Positions 11,065-22,369 of a DNA stretch of 64,000 nt are shown here, piece by piece. The stretch covers positions 29,788,574-29,852,573 of the forward strand of contig CM039512.1 in assembly GCA_022432975.1 (NCBI GenBank), written 5' to 3'. The number at the start of each line of letters is the position of its first letter. Position 1 is the first letter of the stretch. Made by a program: the position numbers and the translations under genes. This DNA is from Begonia masoniana (lineage: Eukaryota > Streptophyta > Magnoliopsida > Cucurbitales > Begoniaceae). The notes under the pieces are model-generated. The model was not told the DNA's origin. It did not search any database and saw only the letters and a list, made by a program, of their open reading frames with translations.

Positions 11065-12110
11065 TCCGGTGACGTCATCCGGAAGACTAAACCATCAAAC
11101 AACTACCCTTCGGCATCTGCCGATGACGTCAGCCGGAAGACTAAACCATCAACAACTACCCTTCGGCATCTGCCGATGACGTCAGCCGGAAGACTAAACC
11201 ATCAACAACTATTCTTTCGGCATCTGCCGATGACGTCAGCCGGAAGACTAAACCATCAACAACTATTCTTTCGGCATCTGCCGATGACGTCAGCCGGAAG
11301 ACTAAACCATCAACAACTATTCTTTCGGCATCTGCCGATGACGTCAGCCGGAAGACTAAACCATCAACAACTATTCTTTCGGCATCTGCCGATGACGTCA
11401 GCCGGAAGACTAAACCATCAACAACTATTCTTTCGGCATCTGCCGATGACGTCAGCCGGAAGACTAAACCATCAACAACTATTCTTTCGGCATCTGCCGA
11501 TGACGTCAGCCGGAAGACTAAACCATCAACAACTATTCTTTCGGCATCTGCCGATGACGTCAGCCGGAAGACTAAACCATCAACAACTATTCTTTCGGCA
11601 TCTGCGATGACGTCAGCCGGAAGACTAAACCATCAACAACTATTCTTTCGGCATCTGCGATGACGTCAGCCGGAAGACTAAACCATCAACAACTATTCTT
11701 TCGGCATCTGCCGATGACGTCAGCCGGAAGACTAAACCATCAACAACTATTCTTTCGGCATCTGCCGATGACGTCAGCCGGAAGACTAAACCATCAACAA
11801 CTATTCTTTCGGCATCTGCCGATGACGTCAGCCGGAAGACTAAACCATCAACAACTACCCTTCGGCATCTGCCGATGACGTCAGCCGGAAGACTAAACCA
11901 TCAACAACTACCCTTCGGCATCTGCGATGACGTCAGCCGGAAGACTAAACCATCAACAACTATTCTTTCGGCATCTGCGATGACGTCAGCCGGAAGACTA
12001 AACCATCAACAACTATTCTTTCGGCATCTGCGATGACGTCAGCCGGAAGACTAAACCATCAACAACTATTCTATCGGCATCTGCCGATGACGTCAGCCGG
12101 AAGACTACCT
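11065..12110 (-). repeat. 54-bp tandem repeat with TGACGTCA in each unit
   Basis: About 20 head-to-tail units of roughly 54 bp (some 53 because CTGCCGATG becomes CTGCGATG). The core is CGGCATCTGCCGATGACGTC followed by AGCCGGAAGACTAAACC. Almost every unit contains the palindrome TGACGTCA, a bZIP-type (CRE/as-1-like) binding motif, and GCCGG. The MTSAGRLNHQQLFFRHLP-type repeat frames across the array are only its translation. Confidence 0.95.
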
Positions 12111-12420
12111 CTTCCAGCTTCCGTCTTACGGTAGAGAACTCTAAATCATCAATTAACTCCTTCCAACAGAAAGAAAACACAACTCATTCAAAATGCATAT
12201 AGCGGAAGACTTAAGCAACAGACCATTTATAAATCTATATAATCATTCCCTGACTCAGTGATCCACTAGACAGTTTCAAAGCTCAACGTTTTAAAATACT
12301 CTCATCCTACTTAAACTACCATATTCTTTAACATACTGTAACATAAGAGTCTTAACCAGGGGTCATAAATCGCCTCTCCAGTCCCGCACTGTCACCTTGA
12401 GCATCCTCCAGCAACCAGCC

Positions 12421-12467
12421 TTAAGCATCCTCTTTGAACATAACATCCTCACCTGAACCTTCTTCAC
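12421..12467 (-). other. Candidate terminal leader exon in solo B LTR (47 nt)
   Basis: On the minus strand TATGGTGTAG|GTGAAGAAGG. The frame reads GEEGSGEDVMFKEDA then stops, 47 nt after the acceptor-like AG. The inferred intron is 12468-13170, with donor CCAG|GTAAGTGAATG. Confidence 0.4.
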
Positions 12468-12699
12468 CTACACCATAAGGTTTAACTATAAGCCTAATGC
12501 TTAGTAAGGAATGCATGCTGACAGATATACATGGGTACACAATTTAAAGAGACATAGGTTCATAAACCATTCATCATTCGTGTTCATCTTTATCATTTAC
12601 ATGACATGTATTAAGGCAGGAGACGAGGGAGGAAGACAGGGGTACATAGTCATTTGCCTATCGCGGCAGTCATACATAATCATTTGCCTATCGCGGCAA

Positions 12700-12890
12700 T
12701 CATGATACATCACTCGGCCTCCCCAGTGGGAGAATTCGCGAGCCATACATATCATTAACTCGGCCTCCACCAGTGGGAGATTTCGCGAGTCATACATATC
12801 ATTAACTCGGCCTCCACCAGTGGGAGATTTCGCGAGTCATACATATCATTAACTTGGCCTCCACCAGTGGGAGAATTCGCGAGTCATACA
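12700..12890 (-). repeat. About 50-bp tandem repeat in solo B LTR
   Basis: Three to four copies of a unit with CTCGGCCTCCACCAGTGGGA and GCGAGTCATACATATC. It lies between the donor-like and acceptor-like splice motifs of this LTR. Confidence 0.85.
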
Positions 12891-13685
12891 TAACATAGTC
12901 TTTCCCCGCTCTGCACTTAACCTTGGTTACATTTGCTTTTCATATTCTCAACTTAATCATAACAGGAACACAGTGCATAGACATAAAGTTCATAGAGAAA
13001 AGTCATATCATGAGGACAAGTAAAACATCCTGTAACTTTACATTTACTTACACAACTTCTCATATCGTGGAAATAACAAATCATAGTCAATAAGCTAACA
13101 TCTCAGTGATTTCCTAATACCCTTGCGGTGTAGGGCCCTAGTGGCCGGAAATCTTAACACATTCACTTACCTGGATTCCTCAGCAATCCGAGCTTCTTTC
13201 CTTTAAACTTCTTCACCTAAAACATGTACATTACAGTAGTTAAAACAAAGTCCTAATCATAAACCATCCTAGGGTCTAATAGCTAAAGTCATTCCGATTA
13301 CTCTGTTTGACACACTACAGTCTGAAATCCGAAACTAGGTGGACAGGTTTTACCATTGGTTAAATCCGAGTTGGTTACTTAAAATGTTCAGAATCGATTC
13401 AGGATGACATCTTTACTCTCAGATTTTGAAAAGTCTTAAACTACTCGGCCACTGCTAAAAATATCCGAACTCAGTGCCGAGCTGAAAACAGAGCTCTATT
13501 TACTAATGAATGACTACATTGTCTATTTCATACCTCGGGTGTTGATTTGCAGAGAAGAGCAAGCTCGAAACCAGCCGTCGGTAAGGGAAGTTCTGGTAGC
13601 CGAGAGCAAAAACTTGGGAAAGAAGGAATCGCCGAGAGGGAATGTCGGCTACAGTGGTAGTAAATGAGGTTTAAGGTTTCCATTT

Positions 13686-13696
13686 CCTATTTATAC
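13686..13696 (-). promoter_or_regulatory. TATA box in solo B LTR
   Basis: GTATAAATAGG on the minus strand, about 160 bp from the LTR start. The same box is at 17869-17879 in the 5' LTR of element B. A donor-like GAG|GTATGA follows downstream, near 13535. Confidence 0.6.
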
Positions 13697-13860
13697 TAAA
13701 TCCATCAATTCTAATTACAAAACTGCCACCTAACCTAGTTTTAATCAACTTGTAATAAATTTGTCTTAACATTAAATTTAAATCATAACGGTTAAATAAG
13801 AGGGTGACAATGAAAATGGTCAGAAAATCACCTGGCCGAAATGTCGGGTGTTACACATGA

Positions 13861-14150
13861 TGGATACAAGAATCGGTACAACTTTACCAAGGATGGACGA
13901 AGTATTACTCTAGCTCTGCTACCACCTCATCAAGTTTTCGAAGAGCAATGCCAAATTAAAAAAATCTGTCACAGCTAATACAAAACAATGTGAGAGTGAG
14001 CATGAGAGTTCAAAAGAAAGTGAGAGAGAAGAGAGAAAATGTGAAAAGAAGAGGGAAAAGAGTCAGGTGCCACTTGAAAAAGAAAAAAAGGCAGTGAATT
14101 TCCTTGCAAAAGAGAGAGAGATTAAGAGTGCCTTCAAATAAAAAAAAACA
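13861..14150 (+). pseudogene. Protease end and Glu/Lys-rich linker of element A
   Basis: Continues the protease frame after the solo LTR, then a charged linker with repeated ESEH/KESER-like stretches. A one-base A insertion near 13960 and a TAA near 14138 separate it from the reverse transcriptase frame. Confidence 0.75.
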
Positions 14151-16886
14151 ATGATGTTGATCTTGTACAAAGCGGCTTATTTCTTAACAACTAATCCTGA
14201 TAATTCTTTGCCTACTGTAGCAATTGCTCTCTTGCAGGAATTTGAAGATGTCTTTCCTGAGAAAATGCCACCAGGATTGCTGCCAATAAGAGGTATTGAG
14301 CATCGAATTGACTTCATTCCAGGAGCTACCATTCCTAATCGACCCGCCTATCGAAGTGATCCAGAAGAAACAAAGGAACTTCAAAGGCAAGTTGAAGAGC
14401 TGCTAGCCAAAGGACATGTTCGAGAAAGCATGAGTCCATGTGCGGTTCCTGTCTTGTTGGTCCCCAAGAAAGATGGAACTTGGAGAATGTGCATCTATTG
14501 CCAAGCAATCAATAAAATCACGGTAAAGTATCGACATCCCATACCTCGATTAGATGACATGTTAGATGAATTGCATGGTTCCATTATCTTTTCAAAGATT
14601 GATTTAAAAAGTGGTTATCATCAAATTCGTATGCAAGAAGGTGATGAATGGAAAACTGCTTTCAAAATAAAACATGGTTTGTATGAGTGGCTAGTAATGC
14701 CTTTCGGGTTGACTAACGCACCAAGTACTTTTATGCGTTTAATGAATCATGTTTTACGTGCTTACATTGGAAAATTTATTGTTATTTATTTTGATGATAT
14801 TCTAGTTCACAGCAAATACTTGAATGAACATATTGAACACCTGAGATGTGTACTTAATGTTTTGAAACATGAAAAGTTATTTGCTAACTTTAAAAAGTGC
14901 AGCTTTTACAAAGACAAGGTTGAGTTTCTTGGTTTTGTTGTAAGTTCCAAAGGTGTGGAAGTAGATGAAGAGAAAGTTAAGGCTATCAAAGATTGGCCTA
15001 CGCCCACTAACATCACTGAAGTTAGAAGTTTCCATGGTTTGGCTGGATTCTATCGAAGGTTTGTTCCAAACTTTAGCACCATTGCTGCTCCATTGACGGA
15101 AATTATCAAGAAAAGTGTTGGGTTCAAATGGGGTGATTCACAAGAGAAGGCTTTCAACACTTTAAAAGAAAAGTTAAGTACTGCTCCTTTACTGCTCTTA
15201 CTAGATTTTTCCAAAGCCTTTGAAATCGAATGTGATGCTTCCGGTATTGGTATAGGTGCCGTACTTATGCAAGACAAGAGACCCATTGCCTATTTTAGTG
15301 AGAAACTTAATGGAGCTGCTTTGAATTACTCCATCTATGACAAAGAACTTTATGCATTGGTGAGAGCTCTGGAAACTTGGCAACATTACTTGTGGTCTAA
15401 GGAATTTGTCATTCATACCGACTATGAATCATTGAAGCACTTAAAAGGTCAAGGTAAGTTGAATCGACGACATGCTCGCTGGATTGAATTTATTGAAATG
15501 TTTCCATATACCATCCAATACAAACAAGGTAAAGACAATATTGTAGCTGATGCTTTATCTCGAAGGTATGTTCTTTGCGTGAATTGCTTGTTCGAGAGTC
15601 ACATGGGGGGGGGGGGGGGTCTTATGGGACATTTTGGGATTCTTAAGACCTTAGAAATTTTGAAAGAACATTTCTTTTGGCCACATATGAAGAGGGATGT
15701 AGAGAGGATCTGCAATAGATGCATAACTTGTAGAAAAGCCAAATCTAGAGTAAAACCTCATGGATTGTACCAGGCATTACCTGTTCCTTGTCATCCTTGG
15801 ATTGATGTTTCTATGGATTTTGTGTTAGGGTTACCAAGAACTAAGAATGAGAAAGATTCAATTTTTGTTGTGGTGGATAGATTTTCAAAGATGACATATT
15901 TTATTCCATGTAATAAAACAGATGATGCCACTCATATAGCTCAGTTATTCTTTAAAGAAGTAGTTCGTCTTCATGGTGTTCTAAAAACAATAGTGAGTGA
16001 TCGAGACGCTAAGTTTCTTAGCCATTTTTGGCGAGTTCTGTGGGGTAAGTTAGGAACAACTTTGTTATTTTCTACTACTTGTCACCCGCAAACCGATGGA
16101 CAAACCGAGGTAGTAAACAGGACCCTGGGAACTCTTTTGCGAGCAGTAATAAAGAACCATTTAAAATCATGGGAAGATTGTATTCCTTTTATTGAGTTTG
16201 CTTACAATAGAACAATGCATTCTTCTACTTCTTATTCTCCTTTTGAAATTGTTTATGGTTTTAATCCGTTAGCTCCATTGGATTTACTTCCATTGCCTAT
16301 TAATGAGACCATTAGCCTAGATGGGAAGAAGAAGGCAGAATTGGTAAATAAACTTCATGAAGCCGCACGTCAGCATATCATCAAACAGAATGAGCAAGCT
16401 GCTGCCCATGCAAACAAAGGAAGAAAGCATATCACTTTTCAACAAGGAGATTTGGTTTGGGTTCATTTTCGTAAAGAACGTTTTCCCCAACAAAGAAAGT
16501 GTAAACTCAATCCTCGTGGAGATGGACCATTCCAAGTTTTGGAAAAGATTAATGATAATGCTTATATCATTGATCTACCAGCTGATTATCAAGTGAGTGC
16601 TACTTTTAATGTATTTGACCTCTCTCCTTTCTATGTAGGTCCAGATTCGAGGACGAATCCTTTTCAAGAGAGGGAGAATGATGTGGGCAAGGATGACATT
16701 GAAGAAGAATTGGGCCAAGAAGAATACTTAATGGAATTGAAAATACCAAATGGACCTATCACTAGAGCTCGGGCCAAGAAGCTTCAAGAAGAAGTCCAAA
16801 ATAACTTATTTCAAGAACCAAGACCACTGGAAGAAATGAGCTTTAAAGTTATTAATATGTTACAAATACAAATGGAGTTTGATTAG
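14151..16886 (+). CDS. Reverse transcriptase-RNase H-integrase polyprotein of element A
   Basis: A 911-residue open frame. Reverse transcriptase: [16 protein letters not shown] and catalytic [10 protein letters not shown] near residue 215. RNase [19 protein letters not shown] to [13 protein letters not shown]. Integrase: zinc-binding part with GHFG and CNRCITC, then catalytic [15 protein letters not shown] and DGQTEVVNR, and the usual C-terminus. The last 60 or so residues ([10 protein letters not shown]) are encoded by the 3' LTR, which begins at 16679. About 80-90 residues normally found between RNase H and the integrase zinc finger are missing, and a run of 14 G near 15606-15619 sits in that joint. 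The first Met lies inside the polyprotein, so a separate start is not proved. Confidence 0.92.
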   Translation: MMLILYKAAYFLTTNPDNSLPTVAIALLQEFEDVFPEKMPPGLLPIRGIEHRIDFIPGATIPNRPAYRSDPEETKELQRQVEELLAKGHVRESMSPCAVPVLLVPKKDGTWRMCIYCQAINKITVKYRHPIPRLDDMLDELHGSIIFSKIDLKSGYHQIRMQEGDEWKTAFKIKHGLYEWLVMPFGLTNAPSTFMRLMNHVLRAYIGKFIVIYFDDILVHSKYLNEHIEHLRCVLNVLKHEKLFANFKKCSFYKDKVEFLGFVVSSKGVEVDEEKVKAIKDWPTPTNITEVRSFHGLAGFYRRFVPNFSTIAAPLTEIIKKSVGFKWGDSQEKAFNTLKEKLSTAPLLLLLDFSKAFEIECDASGIGIGAVLMQDKRPIAYFSEKLNGAALNYSIYDKELYALVRALETWQHYLWSKEFVIHTDYESLKHLKGQGKLNRRHARWIEFIEMFPYTIQYKQGKDNIVADALSRRYVLCVNCLFESHMGGGGGLMGHFGILKTLEILKEHFFWPHMKRDVERICNRCITCRKAKSRVKPHGLYQALPVPCHPWIDVSMDFVLGLPRTKNEKDSIFVVVDRFSKMTYFIPCNKTDDATHIAQLFFKEVVRLHGVLKTIVSDRDAKFLSHFWRVLWGKLGTTLLFSTTCHPQTDGQTEVVNRTLGTLLRAVIKNHLKSWEDCIPFIEFAYNRTMHSSTSYSPFEIVYGFNPLAPLDLLPLPINETISLDGKKKAELVNKLHEAARQHIIKQNEQAAAHANKGRKHITFQQGDLVWVHFRKERFPQQRKCKLNPRGDGPFQVLEKINDNAYIIDLPADYQVSATFNVFDLSPFYVGPDSRTNPFQERENDVGKDDIEEELGQEEYLMELKIPNGPITRARAKKLQEEVQNNLFQEPRPLEEMSFKVINMLQIQMEFD
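16666..16678 (+). promoter_or_regulatory. Polypurine tract of element A
   Basis: AAGAGAGGGAGAA directly before the 3' LTR start TGATGTGGGC. It lies within the coding frame. Confidence 0.85.
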
Positions 16887-17413
16887 GCCCAAATGATCAT
16901 TAATTCAGCAAAGAAGGCTCTAGAAGGAGTAACTTCGAAGTGACATCCACTAGGCATTTAATATTGTCATAGAGAAGGCCAAAAGGTGTTTTGATGGTTT
17001 CCAAAGAAGGCTGAACCTAGTCCATATTAGTAGCAAAGTTCTTTCTTATGTTTTCAAGGCTATTTAATGTCTATTCTAGACTATTCTTGTAAGCCTATAA
17101 ATACTTGGGAGTTCTTCATTGTAAGACAAACTGGAATGAGAATTATCTTGTGAGAATTTCCTCCAAACTGTTCTTCTGTAGAACTTGCGGAAATTTCAAG
17201 TGCAACCACTTGATTTTCAACCCTTATAATATTGGTTTCTTGCTCTTCCATAGCAACGGGGTCAATATTCCTTTCTTGATACTATTGGTTTCTGGTTGTC
17301 ATATAACCACGGGGTCATTAGTTCTAAACTTTGAAACTACTATTGGGCGATCCTAAAGTTGATTCCATCTATCGACGTTGGGTCTCACGACAAGTTTGTT
17401 AAAGTTTGCATCA
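16679..17413 (+). repeat. 3' LTR of element A
   Basis: 735 bp, the same length as the 5' LTR with scattered substitutions, ending GTTTGCATCA and followed by TSD copy ctaat. The pol frame ends inside it at 16886. Confidence 0.92.
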
Positions 17414-17868
17414 CTAATGGCCGGGTATTCCTACACATTCACTTACCTGGTTTCCTTAGCAACTTTGAGTACTTCTCTTCAGACTTCTTCACCTAAAACA
17501 TTTCACATTGTAAAGTTAAAGCAACATCCTAAAAGTCCTAATTAAAAATCACCCTAGAATCTAACGTCTATATATATAAGTCCATTAGTCGAGCACTCTG
17601 TGTGTGTAGTCTAAAATTCCTAGAATCACAATAACCAGACACGGCCATTGCAGAATCCGAAATCTGAAGTTCAACTGAAAAACAGTACTCAAATAGATAA
17701 CCAGCAATCCACATTGTCTGAGTCTTACCTGGGGCGTAGATTGTCGAAGTGGAGAAAGAGAAATCCGTCGTCGATGAGAGAGCCGCTGGTGGAGAGGGAG
17801 ACAGCTCGGGGGAATGAGAGAACGCAGAAGGGAATGTCGGCTACAGTGAGGTTTAAAAGTTTCTATTT

Positions 17869-17879
17869 CCTATTTATAC
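17869..17879 (-). promoter_or_regulatory. TATA box in 5' LTR of element B
   Basis: GTATAAATAGG on the minus strand about 165 bp from the LTR start. A donor-like CAG|GTAAGA follows near 17733 and the conserved CCAG|GTAAGT at 17447. Confidence 0.6.
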
Positions 17880-18043
17880 TTAATCCAACCATTCTTAATT
17901 ACAAATCCTGCCACCCAACCTACTTTATGACACATGAACATTAATTAAGCCTTGGCATAAAATTCCAAACCGAAAAGATCAAAATAAACATGGCCGTTAA
18001 AACAGTTAAGAAAGTCACCTGGTCAAGCTCGTCGGGTGTTACA

Positions 18044-19867
18044 GGAAGTGCTAAAAGAAGTAAGTCTGAATGGATAAGAAAATGTATACTCATTCAAGTT
18101 TAATTCAATTTTTTCCTTATCCCAAAATAAATCTCTCTTCAAGAAATAACCATCCAAATGTTCTTCATAAAAAATTTGAAATTGCATTTTATAAGTGGTA
18201 TGCATAAGTTTTAAACTAACAACACAATGCAATCCGAGATCAATAAGGTTCATAGCTATAAATTTCATCAAATTTTCAAGCAAGGATAGTTCTTTCTTAC
18301 CAATGATCATTAGCTTTACTAAAAAATTGTCATTATGCTTTTCACAAAATATCATATTGTAATAATGGAAAAAAGCATATAAAGTGGTGATGTAAAAACC
18401 TTCCATAGAAAGAGGGTGATCATCATGAAGCTTATGCAAACAAAGAAAGTAAACACAAAATAAATAAATATGATCTAAATGCCAACCAATTCTAAAGAAC
18501 CAAGATAGTAATTGTTCTAGTGGAATAAACAAAGGTGTTACATAACTCAAAAGTTTTCTAGAAAATTCATTTTTAGAATTGAGCCTTATAATGATAGAAT
18601 ACGTTAGGGCTCCACAAAGGTTATTGTTTTTCCTAGACCAAGAGAAAATATTAGAAAATGCTTTTACTTTTAAAATATGACTAACACTCACGGGTTTGGG
18701 CAAAAAGGGGTCTAAATAGACTTCATCCACTAAGTAGGGTCTTTGTTGATTGTAGGGAATCGGTACACATGCATACTTTGCATTTTGATCTACTTCATTG
18801 ATGAGGGTCAAATGTCCATGATTTAGTGGTAAGCGGTCCTTTCTAGAGGCAACATAAAATAGATCATGATAAATGATATGCTCAAGATTTGGTAAAGTGT
18901 GGAGGCTCTCGGTTTTGGCTTCCTTTCTAGGGGTTTTAAGGTTCTCAATGGTTTCTACTTCTAGACAACTTCCAACCTGAAATAGAGAGTCTTCAAATAA
19001 CCCTTTAATTCCATAATCCTCATGAGAATCAAGTTGGTTAAGGGTTTCTAGAGCAACTCCTAAAATTTCCACTTGAGCAATTTCCTTTTGCTCACAATAA
19101 TCCTCTTTCTCCTCAAATATTGGAATCTCCATAGGATAGATGATCTCTTCTTTCTCTTCTTCACTAAGGGAATCCTAAATACACTCAAAGGAAGGTTGCA
19201 CTTGGGAGATAGATGACTCTAATATGGATGGGATGCTAGGGTTAGGCAGTGGGCTTTTCTCCTTTAGGGAGTAACTTGGAGCAAACATATTTTTCACTAA
19301 ATACTTCAATAATCTCTAAGTGACTACTTCATTCATGCCTCCTAACCTATGTTATTTCTTAAGATTTTTCCACCATAAATTAGCTAGACTGATTAGACAA
19401 GATGTGGCTATTTGAAATTTCATTCTTTTGGAATAGCCATGTTCCTCAAACAAATCATTCATTTCTCCTAACCATGCAAGACATTCTAGGCCGATTGTGT
19501 AACCATCATAAGTAGGGAATGACACATCTAAGGACCTCTCATTTACTTTGGGAATTCTAGGTTTAGACCTCTCATGCTCGGTTCTATCCCTAAGGTGTCC
19601 ACTAGATTAAGTGTTTCTCAGGTTTTCTCCACTCCTCCTAGGTGGAGTTTGAGTGAAACCATCATGATTATTCCTCTCTAACCATTGGCTTATACTCTCA
19701 AGTTGATGGTCTACATCCATGCATTGTTGACTAAGATTTTGGACCTTTCCAACCAAGCCTCTAATTTGTCTTGGAAAATTTGGCTCACCATTGCTCGGTG
19801 TAGGATCTTTGGTGGTGTGGCCTGTGTAGCCTCGATTTTGGCTATATAATTGGCCAAAACTTGACAT
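18044..19867 (-). pseudogene. Gag-like protein of element C with C-terminal domain of unknown function
   Basis: One reading frame from MSSFGQLYSQNRGYTG at 19867 runs to 18044 with four in-frame stops (near 19606, 19358, 19316, 19175). From the last stop to the break it is open (start MEIPIFEEKEDYCEQK at 19132, about 363 residues up to the B insertion). The first half looks like gag: VSFPTYDGYTIGLECLAWLG, FEEHGYSKRMKFQIATSCL and NLWWKNLKK. The second half has an acidic stretch, VASRKDRLPLNHGHLTLI, YLVDEVYLDPFLPKPVSVSH and a hydrophobic, Leu/Phe/His-rich segment with possible membrane-like stretches. I do not recognise that half. It does not contain protease, RT or integrase motifs. Confidence 0.6.
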
Positions 19868-21016
19868 CTCTTTCCCACTTAAAACATAGCAATAATTTTC
19901 AAGAAAATATTTAGCACAGCTCTAGACATGTATGCATATGATAGAAATCAATTAAAACAAAAAAAGTGAAAGCAATTTTTAGCAATGTACTTGATTCTTT
20001 TACTAAAAATAGCAACTTCAACTATGCTTCAAACCAACAAGTACCAATATTTCATTATGCAATGATATACCCTAAGTTTAGATGATATAACATGTATGCT
20101 CCAATGATCAAAATCAGAAAATAAACACAAACAGAAAACTTGATTTTCTGCTAACACAAAACAACCAAATTAAGCACTAGTAGAAAGATTCATGCACTAA
20201 CAGATGCTCAACTTTCAGCAAATGACTAACCAAAGTTAGATGCATTAAATAGTACATATAGTCCTTATAACTTCAGAAAATAACATAGCAAATCGATGCA
20301 AGAAAGTGGTGTAGCATTTTAGCAAATTTTCAGATTGTTAGCATGCTCACGGTTTTAGTGTGTTCATTTTGGTTTTCATTAGATAACATGTGATCAAAGA
20401 AACCATCAAGTACATGGACTAAAATCAGATTCAAACATGCTTTAAAATTCAAACAACTCAGCAATTTTAAAGTGGTCCACGCATCAACATAAAATTTACC
20501 ATTTTAGGAAACAAAACATGTTGTTTTGCAGAAACAGAAATTGTTTTAACACTTTCGGTAAAACAAGCAAACAAAGCAGATTATAGGTGATGTTAACAAG
20601 TCTTCTTCAACCTAAGAGATGTTCAAACATGCTGTAAAAGTTTCGTGCTTCAACAATGGCAAAAATAGTAGCAAAACCCAGCAAAAAAAATCAGAACAAC
20701 AAACAAGACTATCTCAGTTTTCTAAAAACAAATTTGTTACTCACTTAATCCAACAAATGCAGTGTCTTAACTCATATTTAAACCACCAAACTTTTCATGC
20801 TTACGTTCATACATGTTATGAGAATGATGTGCAGAAGATTAATCATTAAAAACATCAACTTAAAGTAGCCAAAAAAGATCATACAAAACAAAGCAGTAAA
20901 CTGTTTTTTTTTTAGGCCATGTTCTTAACCCGAAATGAAAGCAAAAATGCATCAAATAAAACTTTCATAAAAACTTAAACCAACATGATTTCTAGCACCA
21001 TGGGGAAACTATCCAA
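19868..21016 (-). other. Untranslated leader of element C
   Basis: AT-rich sequence between PBS and gag start, with many A runs. Short plus-strand frames here look random. No other feature seen. Confidence 0.6.
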
Positions 21017-21028
21017 GCTCTGATACCA
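21017..21028 (-). other. Primer-binding site of element C
   Basis: TGGTATCAGAGC on the minus strand, a perfect initiator tRNA-Met complement, two bases inside the LTR end. Confidence 0.87.
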
Positions 21029-21030
21029 AA

Positions 21031-22369
21031 TGTTACGCTCCAAGGAAAGCCATGGATGTAATCTACCCACAAATAGTGCAAAGCACTCGGTTCTCGGACT
21101 AACTACAAAACAACAAGTTGAGATGATTAAATGAATAAGCTAATGAAGTTGAAATGAAACTAAATTTTAAATTGAGCTAAATATGTGAGTGAGGAAAGAC
21201 TCCACAAAATTTCAGAACAAAAGAACATATGGAGAAGAGGTTATGATGATAGACCCAAATGTTGTATGATGAGCAAAGATTAGAGCTCTCGGCAAACAAT
21301 CTTCTAAGGAAGATTCACAGCAAGCAAAAAAAGGTTAATGGCAACTTTCTCTTCCCATACAACTCTTAGAAGAGTGGAGAGAGAGGTGGAACAAGTACTA
21401 CTCAAACAATCATGAGTTTGAGAGCCTAGGAGGCTCAAACTTATCTCGCTTTAAACAAACCAATGCTTACCTTGTGGTGTTCCAAACCACTCGGGTTTCT
21501 GCTCTAGCAAACAATCGATTTTCTATTCAACCAATATCAATCCTTACAATAACCAATAACCATAATATATATAGACCTAAAGATAGTGGAGTTTGGTGGG
21601 GTTTTGAAGCTCAAGTGACCGTTGGAGAGGAGGTGACCGAAGATGCTCTTCAAGTCCACTTTGATGGTCGAGATGTTGAGCGCTTTTGATCCAATGGTTG
21701 GGAGACTGCCATGTCAATGATCCATGGCTTCTTCTAGAAGAGGAAACTCCAACACAAGTACTCCAATTTGGAGGCAATGGCTCGGCCAAATGGGGTAAGT
21801 GGTCCCCCACCCTTTGGGCACCCATTTGTGGCTCTTCCTTAATGGCCGAATGCTTCTTGCATGCAAGCCATGCATTTGTGATTTAAACCATCTCCAAACC
21901 ATCATCTAACCTTAATGTCTAATGATGCATGCTTTAATAACTTAATACATAAAGGGCATTGTTTGCCCAAATAAGTTCAAAGATAAAAGTTACATAAAAC
22001 TAAGCTCGGGAAGACAAATTCCCATGGAGCTAGATGCTTCCTTCAACCGTGAAGTCCATGAAGTGAATCATTGCATTCTTCTAATCCAAGTCCTTAATGA
22101 TATTTCCAAGCTTCAAGGTTGTCCATTCCTACAAAAGAGGCAAGCTTATGAGTTAATTGCATAGTTTAAACTTGGACTAAACATGAGAATTAATGATGGC
22201 CCTCCAAGGCTCATCATTCTCCCTATGTGTTTGAGGATTGATTATCAAATCTTGATGTTGGCATCCTTGTGCTCTTTTTCCATGGTGAATTCCTACAAAA
22301 TGAGCAATGACAAAATTAGGAAAATTAACCCATTAATTGGGTTGTGATGCTAAGCCGAGGCACATCACA
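21031..22369 (-). repeat. 5' LTR of element C
   Basis: About 1.34 kb. The inner end is fixed by the PBS. The outer end is inferred from the point where the copia integrase frame of element D stops matching; 22367 is an alternative. Frames at 21474-21905 within it are not supported as genes. Confidence 0.7.

Larger units (their letters stand above)
10617..13855 (-). mobile_element. Solo LTR of the B family inside element A
   Basis: 3239 bp from TGTAACAACCC to GTCGGGTGTTACA, with perfect TSD catga at 10612-10616 and 13856-13860. No internal region remains, so it is a solo LTR, the usual product of recombination between two LTRs. It is oriented minus because the GTGTTACA end equals the end that abuts the PPT in element B. 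It is longer than the other B LTR (about 2.1 kb), mainly because of a 54-bp repeat array. It splits the protease region of element A. Confidence 0.93.
7700..17413 (+). mobile_element. Element A: CRM-like Ty3/gypsy chromovirus
   Basis: A plus-strand element with two 735-bp LTRs (7700-8434, 16679-17413) and a perfect TSD ctaat at 7695-7699 and 17414-17418. Order: 5' LTR, PBS, purine-rich leader, gag with zinc knuckle, protease, [solo LTR 10617-13855], reverse transcriptase, RNase H, integrase, PPT, 3' LTR. Its pol frame runs into the 3' LTR, a feature of the CRM (centromeric) clade; the clade call rests on this and on overall protein style and is tentative. Gag has several stops, so it is dead. 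It lies within the LTR of element B. Confidence 0.9.
1..18043 (-). mobile_element. Element B: Tekay-like Ty3/gypsy chromovirus, nested and degenerate
   Basis: A minus-strand LTR retrotransposon whose 3' LTR runs off the left edge. Order on the minus strand is 5' LTR (18043 to 6195, split by element A), PBS, gag, protease, reverse transcriptase, RNase H, integrase with a chromodomain-like tail, PPT and 3' LTR (308 to 1). The LTR outer end is TGTAACACCCGAC; its inner end is TATA instead of TGTA at 6195. The right flank starts ggaag; the left flank is outside the window, so the TSD cannot be checked. Gag is broken by a Cassandra element and the 5' LTR by element A. Frameshifts and stops show that it is dead. 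Long LTRs and the EATWER-type integrase tail suggest the Tekay/Del clade; that clade call is an inference. Confidence 0.88.
6195..18043 (-). repeat. 5' LTR of element B, split by element A
   Basis: The LTR is made of 6195-7699 and 17419-18043, about 2.1 kb once element A and its duplicated ctaat are removed. Continuity is shown by alignment with the related solo LTR at 10617-13855, which reads across the break. The right end is gtcgggtgttaca. The part at 6660-6900 holds three degenerate units of the CCGGTGACGTCAGCCGG repeat that is expanded in the solo LTR. It also carries the shared TATA, donor and acceptor signals listed separately. Confidence 0.85.
18044..22369 (-). mobile_element. Element C: non-autonomous LTR element with gag-like fusion protein
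   Basis: Minus-strand element: 5' LTR 22369 to 21031, PBS at 21017-21028, a 1.1-kb AT-rich leader, then one long gag-like frame cut at 18044 by element B. The rest lies left of the window. No protease, reverse transcriptase or integrase is visible before the break. The LTR starts TGTGATGTGCC (or two bases further in) and ends GAGCGTAACA. It is inserted in the integrase of copia element D. Family not identified. Confidence 0.7.

Noticed and set aside
11176..11878. Open frames of 18-residue repeats (MTSAGRLNHQQLFFRHLP)
   Set aside because: The 54-bp period is divisible by three, so the repeat stays open by itself; no start context or homolog.
11065..12110. Regular 54-bp repeats resembling a CRISPR array
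   Set aside because: Units are contiguous without unique spacers and lie in a plant LTR with a TSD; this is a minisatellite.
21474..21905. Overlapping 60-80-codon frames on both strands
   Set aside because: They lie within the LTR of element C, lack recognisable motifs and overlap each other.
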